The notes under the pieces are model-generated. The model did no database searches. It was not told the origin of the DNA and saw only the letters and a program-made list of their open reading frames with translations. DNA of 64,000 nt, from positions 2,205,501 to 2,269,500 of the forward strand of contig NZ_CP132542.1 of the NCBI RefSeq assembly GCF_030845175.1, given 5' to 3'. Source of the stretch: Coralliovum pocilloporae (GTDB taxonomy: Bacteria; Pseudomonadota; Alphaproteobacteria; Rhizobiales; Cohaesibacteraceae). How positions within the stretch are numbered: position 1 is the first letter of the stretch; every line of letters begins with the position of its first letter. Positions 36,401-44,143 of the stretch are shown here, piece after piece. The position numbers were made by a program, and so were the translations under genes.

Positions 36401-39400
36401 AACATCTCTGGCAACACCATTGCCGAGAATGCAGACGGTGCTGTTGTCGGCACTCTGTCCACGGTTGATCAGGACAGTGGTGACACGCACACCTACACGG
36501 TCTCAGACAGCCGTTTCGAGGTTGATACTTCCGGTGCATCTCCGGTTCTGAAACTGAAGGATGGTGTGAGCCTGGACCATGAGGCTGAAAGCAGCGTGAC
36601 AGTTTCTGTCACCACAGATGATGGCAATGGTGGGACATACTCCGAAGATATCACGGTCAATGTTTCTGACGTGAATGAAGGCCCCACAGGTTTCACCACG
36701 CCAACGAGTCACTCCGTCTCTATTCAGAATGCAGGGTTTGAAGCACAGCAGCTCTCAGACGGTATGTCGGCTAATCAAAACATTGACGGCTGGGATACAA
36801 CTGGCAGTGTCGTCGGTGTCTGGGATGTCAACAATTCCGGTTTCACCGATGCACCGGAAGGCGAGAATACAGCCTATTTGCTGGGTGATGCGACTGCATC
36901 CCAAACGCTCAATGAAGATTTTGCACCTGGTCAGAGCTACTCTCTGTCAGCAATGGTCGGTGACCGTGGTCCCAGCATTGATGCGAATGGATGGGAAATC
37001 CGCATCTATGCGGGTAATCAGCTCCTCGGCAGCGTTGACAATTCGGATTTTGATCCCCCGGAAGGGCAGTTCATTGAAGCGTCCCTGACATTAAGCGCAG
37101 ACGAGCTGGAAGCATTCTCGGATCATTATGGCGAGCCGCTTAGAATTGAGCTTTTCAATACCGGAAACGGGGACGAGATCAATTTCGACGATATCCGTCT
37201 TGAAACAACAGCCGAGATCTCTGTTGGCGAGGGTGATGGTAACGGAACGCCTGTAACCCAGATCACAGCCACTGACCCGGATGAAGGTGATACGCATACC
37301 TACAGCCTTGTCGATGACGCGAATGGTGCTTTTGCCATTGACCCGAACACCGGCATTATCACGGTCGCTGATTCCAGCAAGATCGATTATGAAACCGCGC
37401 AATCCATGGATGTCACCGTTCAGGTGACAGATTCAGGCGGCCTGACTTATAACGATGTGGTCACGATTACCATCAACGATGCAGATGAAGCCGATGTCTC
37501 GGCGATTTCTGACACGAACAGCGCTGCTGACGCGGTGCTTGAGAATGCGTCTGTCGGTTCTTCCGTGGGTATCACAGCCTCTGCAAGCGACGCGGACGGT
37601 ACGGACAGTGTGACCTATTCCCTGTCTGATGATGCAGGCGGTCTGTTCGCCATCGATGCCAATACAGGTGAAGTGACTGTTGCTGGCTCCATCGACAGAG
37701 AAGCAGCTGCAAGCCACACCATTGAAGTGACGGCGACGTCCACAGACGGGTCCACCTCAACCCAGAGCTACACCATCAATGTTGGTGATGTGAACGAGTC
37801 TGGAACCGGTGCAACAACCGACACGGATGCCGCTGCAAACACGGTCTCCGAGAACGCTGCCAATGGCACAACAGTCGGTATCACGGCCTCTGCCTCTGAT
37901 GCGGATGCAACGGACAGCGTGACCTATTCCCTGTCCGATGATGCAGACGGCCGCTTTACCATCGATACGAATACGGGTGAGATCAGCGTTGCTGATGGCA
38001 GCAAGCTGGATCATGAAAGTGATGCTTCCCACACGGTGACGGTCCTGTCCACCTCCAGCGATGGCTCCACGTCCAGTGAGACTTTCACCATCAATGTTGG
38101 TGACGTGAATGAAGGCCCGACGGATATCTCCATCTCCGGCAACACCATTGCCGAGAATGAAGACGGTGCTGTTGTCGGAACTCTGTCCACCACCGATGAA
38201 GATGTAGGCGATACGCACACCTATACAGTCTCTGACAGCCGTTTCGAGATCGACACCTCCGGTGCATCTCCGGTTCTGAAGCTGAAAGATGGTGTGAGCC
38301 TCGACCATGAAGCCGAGAGCGGTTCTGTCACGGTTTCTGTTACCACTGATGACGGCAATGGTGGCACCTATTCCGAGAACATCACGGTCAACGTCTCTGA
38401 TGTGAATGAAGCTGTGACCGATATCAATATCAGCGGTTCTCAGTCCGTTCAGGAGAGTGTTACAGATGGTGGCACGATTGGTTCTGCCTATGACCCTGCT
38501 GGTACAGTCGTTGCCAATCTGAGCGCCATTGACGAGGATGGAGGGGACAGTCATACCTTCACCATCCAGTCAGCCACAGATCAGAATGGTGATCCGGTCA
38601 CGATCGACAGTTCCTTCCCGTTCGAGGTTCAGGGCAATACGATTGTTGTCAAGGCTGGCGGGCATCTCGATCATGAGACAATTTCCCAGTATGACATCGT
38701 TGTCGAAGTTGAGGATGGCGCGGGCAATACGGTCTCGAAGACGGTCTCTGTATCCGTCACGGACTATGAAGGATCCAAAGCACAGGATTCAGCTGCTGAG
38801 ATCATTACGGGTACCTCTGAAGAAGACCATATCATCGGCGGTGATGGCGCAGATACGATCAATGCCGGCGACGGCAATGATGTTATCGACCTGTTCACAG
38901 GTACTGGCGCGTGGTCAATTGAAGCCGACTACGCAACGGATCATGTTGATGCCGGAGCTGGTGATGACCAGATCATTGTCGGGTTCGGTAATAATGAAAC
39001 GATTGATGGCGGTACAGGAACGGACACGCTTTCGTTCAACGGATTTGGCGGCGTCAATACGGTCAATGTTGATCTGGGCGCGGGAACTTACAGCGTCTAT
39101 GCGGCTGGCAATGGCACCATATCCAATGTGGAGAATGTCTACGGCGGTCATTTGAGCGACACGATTACCGGTGATAGTGGTGACAACGTCCTGCATGGTG
39201 GTGGAAACGGCAATGACCGACTGACCGGCGGTGGCGGCAATGACAGCATCGACGGTGGCACCGGCACAGATACAGCTGTTTTCTCCGGTGATCGCTCCGA
39301 TTACACAATCACGGATAATGGTAACGGCGGTTACACGGTTGTTGATAATCGTCCGGGCTCTCCGGATGGCACTGACACTGTGACCAATGTGGAGAATTTC

Positions 39401-42400
39401 GAATTTGCAGACGGGACAATCACCGTCGGCAATATTTTGAACGAAGGCCCGACAGACATTGATATCAGTGGTGATACCATCGCTGAGAATGTGGATGGCG
39501 CTGTTGTTGGAACCCTGTCTGCAACCGATGCAGATGCGGGTGACACGCATACCTACACTGTTTCTGACAGCCGGTTTGAGGTTGTTGACGATGGCAGTGG
39601 CAATAAACAGCTCAAGCTGAAGGATGGCCAGAGTCTTGATCATGAAGCCGAGGGTGGAGATGTTGTTGTCACTGTGACGGTTGATGACGGTCGCCAGGGA
39701 TCTTATTCCGAGGACATCACGATCAATGTGTCGGATGTGAACGAGGGTCCGACGGACATCAACATCTCCGGCAACACGGTCGCCGAGAATGCTGCCGGTG
39801 CCACAGTCGGAACCCTGTCTACTGTTGACCAGGACAGTGCCGATACGCACACCTATACAGTGTCTGACAGCCGGTTTGAGGTTGTTGACGATGGCAGTGG
39901 CAACAAACAGCTCAAGCTGAAGGACGGCCAGAGCCTTGACCATGAGGCCGAGGGTGGTTCTGTCATGGTTTCCGTGACTACCGATGATGGCAATGGCGGC
40001 ACCTATTCCGAGAACATCACGGTCAACGTGTCTGATGTGAACGATGGCCCGAGTGATATCAACATTAGCGGCAACACCATTGCCGAGAATGCTGCCGGTG
40101 CTGCGGTTGGCACTCTGTCCACAGTTGATCAGGACAGCGGTGACACACACACTTATACGGTTTCTGACAGCCGGTTTGAGATTGATACCTCTGGCGCATC
40201 TCCAGTTCTGAAGCTGAAAGACGGTGTGAGCCTCGACCATGAGTCTGAGGGTGGTTCTGTTACAGTTTCTGTCACAACTGACGACGGCAATGGCGGTACC
40301 TATTCCGAGAACCTCACGGTTAATGTGTCTGACGTCAATGAAGGACCGACCGATATTGGACTCTCCGGTTTTCACAGGGTTGCAGAGAATGCAGATGGAG
40401 CCACAATTGGTATCCTGTCGACCGTGGATGAGGACAATGGCGATACGCATACCTATACGGTTTCTGACAGCCGCTTCGAGGTGAACACTTCAGGTGATTT
40501 CCCAATTCTGCGGTTGAAGGATGGTGTCAGTCTTGATTATGAAACCGAAACATCGGTCAATCTGACGATTACCACTGATGACGGCAACGGTGGTGTCTAT
40601 TCCGAAAACATGACGATTAATGTGACCGACGTTGTTGATACAATCACGCTGTCAGACAGCTCGTCGCATACTCCTGAGGATGCTGCATCTGTCTTCAGTT
40701 TCAGCACGCCGACTGGCGCGCTCTCGACGGGATACAGCTATCAGATTGTGTCGAACCCAAGTGAGGGAACCGTCTCCCATCTCTATGATGACAGATACTT
40801 CTTCAGTTCGGAGATAAATCCGGATGGCAATGAGGCGGCGTTCGATTATCTGGGTGTTGGCGAGAGCACGACCGTCTCCTTCCAGTACAAGGTTGTCAAC
40901 GACGATGGCCTTGAGAGTAACGTCGCAACCCACACTGTGACGGTTACAGGGCGTAACGATCAGGTCACCGACATCAATCTGTCGGCCAATACAGTTACGG
41001 AAAATGATGCGGGAGCAGTGGTCGGAACACTGACATCCGTAGATCGGGATGTTAATGACACTCACACTTACACGGTCTCCGACAGTCGTTTTGAAGTGGT
41101 TGATGATGGCAGCGGCAACAAGCAGCTCAAACTCAAGGATGGCGTAAGCCTGGATCATGAGACCGAAAGCAGTGTGACTGTCTCGGTCACCGCAAATGAT
41201 GGTAACGGCGGCACCTATTCCGAGAACATGACGATCAACGTGTCCGACGTGAATGAGGCGCCAACGGATATTTCGATTGGCAGCACTACGCGTAGTGCAA
41301 CGATTGTAAATGCAGGATTTGAGGATGATGCGTTCGCCGATGGTGGATTCACAAGATCAGCACCGACCGGCTGGACGCAGAATGCGGTACAGGCGGGCGC
41401 ATGGGATGTCCAGGATTCGCACTCGTTTGCACCGGCTGAAGGCGAGAATGTTGGTTATATAAATGCGGGTGGTGGGACATTCTCACAAACCTTGAGTGAG
41501 AAGCTCTCCGCAGATACGGATCTGAACCTGTCTGTCAAGGTTGCGACAAATGATGCTGGAGGCACACCAGCCGGGTATGAAGTTCGGCTCTATGCGGGCA
41601 ACACTCTGCTGAAATCAGTAGATGAAGGAGATTTCGCGCTCAATGGCGAGAACTTCGTTGACGTGTCGATCAATCTGAGTGCTCAGGAGCTTCAGGCTTT
41701 CTCAAGCCAGTATGGTGAGGATCTTCGGATTGAACTGGTTAGCGACAACACCGGAGACAATAACTACTTCGATGATGTGCGTCTGGATGTGACGGACTAT
41801 GCTGACTCCGCCACCATTGACGAGAATGATGCAGGCGCGATTGTCGGAAACCTCCAGACAGATGACCCGGATGATGGGGATACGCACAGCTACACGGTGT
41901 CTGACAGCCGCTTTGAGATCGTTGATGATGGCAATGGTACCAAGCAGCTGAAGCTGAAAGATGGCGTCAGCCTTGATCATGAGGCTGAAGGCGGGCCCGT
42001 CACGGTGACCGTGACAACCAGTGACGGCAATGGCGGGACGCACTCTGAGAATCTAACAGTCAACATTGCAGATGTGGCTGAGGTCACGGTGTCTGGTTCT
42101 TTTGGTACGCCGACACATCAGGACCGAGAGATGTCTCAGGCCTTCTCGGATAACTTTAACGACGGGAATGCCAATGGATGGAGTGTTGTTGACGTCAGTG
42201 GCGAAAACAAAGCGAACAATTGGTCTGTGTCGGGCGGCCGCGTTGTTGAACAAAGTGATGCTGGAAACAGCTTCCTGGGAAGAGACCTGAGCGGTGATGT
42301 TGGAGGTAATTCTTATGAAATTAATGTCAACATCAGTACCGATACCGGGAATTCCTATAATGATAATGTTGGTATCGTTTTTGGTTATGAGGACAGCGAT

Positions 42401-44134
42401 AATTACTATGAAGTAAAATGGCTTAAAACCTCGATAAGTAAAGATGATTCAGATAGCCATCGTGACTTTGTGCTTATTAAGGTTGAAGATGGTAATCCAA
42501 CTGTTCTGCAGACTGTCGACGAGGTGAATCTTGGCAGCAATTTTGATCTGCAGGTCGTCGTTGACAGTTCAGGCATTACGGTTTCGACTGATGGCACTGA
42601 ACGAATTAGTGTTTCCGGTGAACAGCCGGCAATCGGTACATTTGGCTTGAGCTCGAATGACAATGATAGCGGTGTCAGCTTTGACAATGTGGTTATTAAT
42701 GAAATCACTGAGGAAGGGCATAATATTCCGCTGAATATTTCGGTTGGACTCGACACACCAGATGGGGCTGTAACGATTTCCCCGGTTGTTATATCTGGAA
42801 TCCCGGATGGGGTAACGCTCTCCGCGGGTACTGATAATGGAGATGGGACCTGGACTGTAGCAACCTCCGATCTGGCCGGTTTGTCGGCTCATGTTCCGGA
42901 TGGCTCTCCTCAGTTCTCAGTATCTGTAACAGCTACCAGTACGAACTCTGCGGACGGTAGCACAACAACGGCCACCGATACGGTTGGCACAATCAAATCT
43001 GGCACGGCAGGGGATGATATTCTCACAGGGACGTCCGGTGATGATGTGTTCCTGACCCAGGGCGGTGCAGACACGGTGACGTTTACTGGCAATCAGGGTG
43101 ATTACACGATTACGGATGAAGGCAACGGGGTTTATACAGTTGCTGATAATCGCCCGGGCTCCCCAGATGGCACAGACAGGATTGTCGATGCAAAAACTCT
43201 TCAGTTTGCGGATGGTTCGGTAGAGATTAACCAGGCACCAACCGACATCGGTCTGTCCGATCGGTTTGTTTTCGAGAATGCCAGCAATGGTCATGTGGTC
43301 GGTACGCTCTCGGCGACCGATCCGGACAGCGGTGAAAGCTTCACCTACAGCCTGACCAATGATGCAGGCGGCAAGTTCGAGATTGTCGGTGATGAACTGC
43401 GGGTGAAGAGTGGTCTGGATTACGAGACCAGCACCAGCCACTCGATTGGTGTTCAGGTGACCGATTCAGCCGGAAACACCTACACAGAAAACTTCACCAT
43501 TCATGTAGATGACTATGCCGAGCACAATGTGCAGGTGGCGACTGTACGTGTTGGCTCTAGCTCTGATGCTTACTACACCAGCGCGAATTATAACGGAACC
43601 AGTCAGGCAGAAAACATCAGCGGTACAAGCTACGGTGAAACCATCAATGGTAATGATGGTAACGATGTTATCCGAGGCTACAACGGAAATGACACCTTGA
43701 ATGGTGGCGATGGCAAGGATCACATCTACGGGGGCAATGGCAACGATCTGGTCAGGGGCGGCGCCCATGATGATTATCTCCATGGTGGTAACAACGATGA
43801 CCAGCTTTGGGGTGGTACCGGATATGACTGGTTAGATGGCGGTGCTGGCAATGACCAGGCCTGGGGAGAGACCGGAAGTGATACCTATACCTTCGGCCTT
43901 GGCGATGGTCAGGATTACTTTGATGGCGGTGCCGGGTCTTCATGGACGGATACCATTGATATCCAGTCAAATGCCGGAGAGTACAACACCGACTGGACCC
44001 TGGCACTGACCAGCGGCAGCATTGTCGGTCAGGATGGTGATACACTATTGCTGAGCGACGATGCCGACGGAACCATCACCCTGTCTGATGGCAGCCAGCT
44101 CAGCTTCGAGAATGTTGAGCAGATCGAGTGGTAG
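30485..44134 (+). CDS. Giant VCBS/cadherin/RTX adhesin secreted by a type I system
   Basis: About 4,549 residues; the ATG at 30485 (MAKPTDGSQ) has GGAGG upstream. There is no Sec signal. Order: low-complexity N-terminus (1-175); VCBS repeat (176-277); five ~99-residue repeats (277-768); VCBS (768-869); four repeats (869-1264); two cadherin-like repeats (1264-1471); six repeats (1472-2070); a jelly-roll-like module beginning NAGFE (2070-2241); more cadherin-like units (to 2764); an internal RTX block (2772-2985); four repeats (2986-3385); VCBS-like (to 3492); repeat; second NAGFE module (3593-3775); repeat; concanavalin-like module (3879-4076); a second RTX block (4172-4248); cadherin repeat; C-terminal RTX nonapeptides and secretion signal (4370-4549). 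The RTX and DxDxG loops should bind calcium. It lies opposite its likely exporter genes. Confidence 0.95.
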   Translation: MAKPTDGSQNGQQNAKGYLSQANSKTRDETLDAAAANNGIGGDPVERRDIVNPNLHYGFDPKPETMAVSGEDDGAKMDDGMVPDYSLPGMPHTTDLSDAKGTDGSAFAPTTMLDGGATSNGETNKDAIELGRVEGQGGVETMQLDPFRSEDQNGIAARSAGGVDGAGAGSSVRGAQNLDAVAVDGDETTTENESVDGMLSATDAEGDGLSFNLVSGPDSGSVIINADGSYSFDPGSDFDHLAVGESQTVTFTFQVTDGKGGFDQGEMEITVTGTNDGPTDIQITNTTIAEEDAGAVIGTLSTSDLDASDTHTYSVSDQRFEVVTDGDGSPQLKLKDGVTLDHEAENGFVSVTITTDDGNGGTYSEDVTINLTDVNEGPSALNWTPSPVTEGDGGAAAGVLSVTDVDTGDTHTFTVSDPRFEVDTSGPNPVLKLKDGVTLDHEAASTVDVAVTVTDSAGASITETLTVSVSDVNDGPTDISISGNTIAENADGAVVGSLSTADQDLGDTHTYTVSDPRFEIDTSGASPVLKLKDGVSLDHEAEGGSVTVSVTTDDGNGGTYSEDITVNVSDVNDGPSALGITPSAVAEGDAGATAGVLSVTDEDVGDTHTFAVSDPRFEVDTSGPDPVLKLKDGVTLDHETASTVDVSVTVTDVSGSSITETFSVSVTDVNEGPTDIDITGTTIAENADGAVVGTLSTTDEDVGDTHSYTLSDSRFEVVTDADGDPVLKLKDGVSLDHETESSVTVTVTADDGNGGTYSEDITVNVSDVNEAVTAVDSTATTSENTDVSGSVSASDLDGDALSYSLVSGPAEGSVTVNPDGSYSFDPGADFDDLAVGETREVRFTFEADDGRGSTDQGEMVITVTGTNDGPTDISISNATINENADGAVVGTLSSSDLDTSDTHTYTVSDSRFEIDTSGASPVLKLKDGVSLDHEAEGGSVTVSVTTDDGNGGTYSENITVNVSDVNDGPTDINISGNTVAENAAGVTVGTLSTVDQDSGDTHSYTVSDSRFEVDTSGASPVLKLKDGVSLDHETEGGSVTVSVTTDDGNGGTYSENITVNVSDVNDGPTDINISGNTIAENAAGATVGTLSTVDQDSGDTHSYTVSDSRFEIDTSGASPVLKLKDGVSLDHEAEGGSVTVSVTTDDGNGGTYSENITVNVSDVNEGPTDINISGNTIAENADGAVVGTLSTVDQDSGDTHTYTVSDSRFEVDTSGASPVLKLKDGVSLDHEAESSVTVSVTTDDGNGGTYSENITVNVSDVSEGAVSAISDTNSAADAVLENASVGSSVGITASASDADGTDSVTYSLSDDAGGLFAIDANTGEVTVAGSIDREAAASHTIEVTATSTDGSTSTQSYTINVGDVNEFGTGATTDTDAAANSVAENAANGTKVGITASASDADATDSVTYSLSDDADGRFTIDTNTGEISVADGSKLDHESDASHTVTVLSTSSDGSTSSETFTINVGDVNEGPTDISISGDTVAENAAGATVGTLSTTDEDVGDTHTYTVSDSRFEIDTSGASPVLKLKDGVSLDHEAEGGSVTVSVTTDDGNGGTYSENITVNVSDVNDGPTDINISGNTIAENADGAVVGTLSTADQDSGDTHTYTVSDSRFEIDTSGASPVLKLKDGVSLDHEAEGGSVTVSVTTDDGNGGTYSENITVNVSDVNDGPTDINISGNTVAENAAGATVGTLSTVDQDSGDTHSYTVSDSRFEVVDDGSGNKQLKLKDGQSLDHEAEGGSVTVSVTTDDGNGGTYSENITVNVSDVNDGPTDINISGNTIAENADGAVVGTLSTADQDSGDTHTYTVSDSRFEIDTSGASPVLKLKDGVSLDHEAEGGSVTVSVTTDDGNGGTYSENITVNVSDVNDGPTDINISGNTVAENAAGATVGTLSTVDQDSGDTHSYTVSDSRFEIDTSGASPVLKLKDGVSLDHEAEGGSVTVSVTTDDGNGGTYSENITVNVSDVNEGPTDINISGNTIAENADGAVVGTLSTVDQDSGDTHTYTVSDSRFEVDTSGASPVLKLKDGVSLDHEAESSVTVSVTTDDGNGGTYSEDITVNVSDVNEGPTGFTTPTSHSVSIQNAGFEAQQLSDGMSANQNIDGWDTTGSVVGVWDVNNSGFTDAPEGENTAYLLGDATASQTLNEDFAPGQSYSLSAMVGDRGPSIDANGWEIRIYAGNQLLGSVDNSDFDPPEGQFIEASLTLSADELEAFSDHYGEPLRIELFNTGNGDEINFDDIRLETTAEISVGEGDGNGTPVTQITATDPDEGDTHTYSLVDDANGAFAIDPNTGIITVADSSKIDYETAQSMDVTVQVTDSGGLTYNDVVTITINDADEADVSAISDTNSAADAVLENASVGSSVGITASASDADGTDSVTYSLSDDAGGLFAIDANTGEVTVAGSIDREAAASHTIEVTATSTDGSTSTQSYTINVGDVNESGTGATTDTDAAANTVSENAANGTTVGITASASDADATDSVTYSLSDDADGRFTIDTNTGEISVADGSKLDHESDASHTVTVLSTSSDGSTSSETFTINVGDVNEGPTDISISGNTIAENEDGAVVGTLSTTDEDVGDTHTYTVSDSRFEIDTSGASPVLKLKDGVSLDHEAESGSVTVSVTTDDGNGGTYSENITVNVSDVNEAVTDINISGSQSVQESVTDGGTIGSAYDPAGTVVANLSAIDEDGGDSHTFTIQSATDQNGDPVTIDSSFPFEVQGNTIVVKAGGHLDHETISQYDIVVEVEDGAGNTVSKTVSVSVTDYEGSKAQDSAAEIITGTSEEDHIIGGDGADTINAGDGNDVIDLFTGTGAWSIEADYATDHVDAGAGDDQIIVGFGNNETIDGGTGTDTLSFNGFGGVNTVNVDLGAGTYSVYAAGNGTISNVENVYGGHLSDTITGDSGDNVLHGGGNGNDRLTGGGGNDSIDGGTGTDTAVFSGDRSDYTITDNGNGGYTVVDNRPGSPDGTDTVTNVENFEFADGTITVGNILNEGPTDIDISGDTIAENVDGAVVGTLSATDADAGDTHTYTVSDSRFEVVDDGSGNKQLKLKDGQSLDHEAEGGDVVVTVTVDDGRQGSYSEDITINVSDVNEGPTDINISGNTVAENAAGATVGTLSTVDQDSADTHTYTVSDSRFEVVDDGSGNKQLKLKDGQSLDHEAEGGSVMVSVTTDDGNGGTYSENITVNVSDVNDGPSDINISGNTIAENAAGAAVGTLSTVDQDSGDTHTYTVSDSRFEIDTSGASPVLKLKDGVSLDHESEGGSVTVSVTTDDGNGGTYSENLTVNVSDVNEGPTDIGLSGFHRVAENADGATIGILSTVDEDNGDTHTYTVSDSRFEVNTSGDFPILRLKDGVSLDYETETSVNLTITTDDGNGGVYSENMTINVTDVVDTITLSDSSSHTPEDAASVFSFSTPTGALSTGYSYQIVSNPSEGTVSHLYDDRYFFSSEINPDGNEAAFDYLGVGESTTVSFQYKVVNDDGLESNVATHTVTVTGRNDQVTDINLSANTVTENDAGAVVGTLTSVDRDVNDTHTYTVSDSRFEVVDDGSGNKQLKLKDGVSLDHETESSVTVSVTANDGNGGTYSENMTINVSDVNEAPTDISIGSTTRSATIVNAGFEDDAFADGGFTRSAPTGWTQNAVQAGAWDVQDSHSFAPAEGENVGYINAGGGTFSQTLSEKLSADTDLNLSVKVATNDAGGTPAGYEVRLYAGNTLLKSVDEGDFALNGENFVDVSINLSAQELQAFSSQYGEDLRIELVSDNTGDNNYFDDVRLDVTDYADSATIDENDAGAIVGNLQTDDPDDGDTHSYTVSDSRFEIVDDGNGTKQLKLKDGVSLDHEAEGGPVTVTVTTSDGNGGTHSENLTVNIADVAEVTVSGSFGTPTHQDREMSQAFSDNFNDGNANGWSVVDVSGENKANNWSVSGGRVVEQSDAGNSFLGRDLSGDVGGNSYEINVNISTDTGNSYNDNVGIVFGYEDSDNYYEVKWLKTSISKDDSDSHRDFVLIKVEDGNPTVLQTVDEVNLGSNFDLQVVVDSSGITVSTDGTERISVSGEQPAIGTFGLSSNDNDSGVSFDNVVINEITEEGHNIPLNISVGLDTPDGAVTISPVVISGIPDGVTLSAGTDNGDGTWTVATSDLAGLSAHVPDGSPQFSVSVTATSTNSADGSTTTATDTVGTIKSGTAGDDILTGTSGDDVFLTQGGADTVTFTGNQGDYTITDEGNGVYTVADNRPGSPDGTDRIVDAKTLQFADGSVEINQAPTDIGLSDRFVFENASNGHVVGTLSATDPDSGESFTYSLTNDAGGKFEIVGDELRVKSGLDYETSTSHSIGVQVTDSAGNTYTENFTIHVDDYAEHNVQVATVRVGSSSDAYYTSANYNGTSQAENISGTSYGETINGNDGNDVIRGYNGNDTLNGGDGKDHIYGGNGNDLVRGGAHDDYLHGGNNDDQLWGGTGYDWLDGGAGNDQAWGETGSDTYTFGLGDGQDYFDGGAGSSWTDTIDIQSNAGEYNTDWTLALTSGSIVGQDGDTLLLSDDADGTITLSDGSQLSFENVEQIEW
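31314..36693 (+). repeat. Tandem ~297-bp repeats in the adhesin gene (main array)
   Basis: Fifteen units of about 297 bases, each coding a 98-100-residue domain with the frame GPTDI...AENADGAVVGTLST...DTHTYTVSDSRFE...LKLKDGVSLDHEAE...TYSENITVNVSDVN. The array is interrupted by a VCBS unit (32788-33090) and two different cadherin-type units (34276-34899). Further units recur at 38116-38406, 39441-40635, 40960-41260 and 41806-42075, about 22 in all. Neighbouring units are clearly homologous at DNA level, and some tracts are identical. Confidence 0.93.
34280..34920 (+). repeat. 641-bp block, copy 1 of an internal duplication
   Basis: Codes two cadherin-like repeats starting SAISDTNSAAD and TGATTDTDAAAN. 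The block recurs at 37496-38136, a constant offset of 3,216 bases. By eye the copies differ at roughly 20-25 positions. Confidence 0.9.
37496..38136 (+). repeat. 641-bp block, copy 2 of an internal duplication
   Basis: Near-identical to 34280-34920 (see that entry). Most differences are silent and cluster in the middle, around the junction of the two repeats. Confidence 0.9.
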
Positions 44135-44143
44135 GGGCAAGCC

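Noticed and set aside
34541-36490. A 649-codon open frame on the minus strand inside the adhesin gene, with several similar ones (31190-34501, 38915-40450)
   Set aside because: They mirror the 297-base repeats of the adhesin on the other strand and have repeated low-complexity sequence with no known domain or ribosome site. They are antisense shadows.
31314-36693. Regular direct repeats that might suggest a CRISPR array
   Set aside because: The period is about 297 bases, the whole unit is homologous and it codes protein domains in frame. There are no short repeats with unique spacers and no cas genes.
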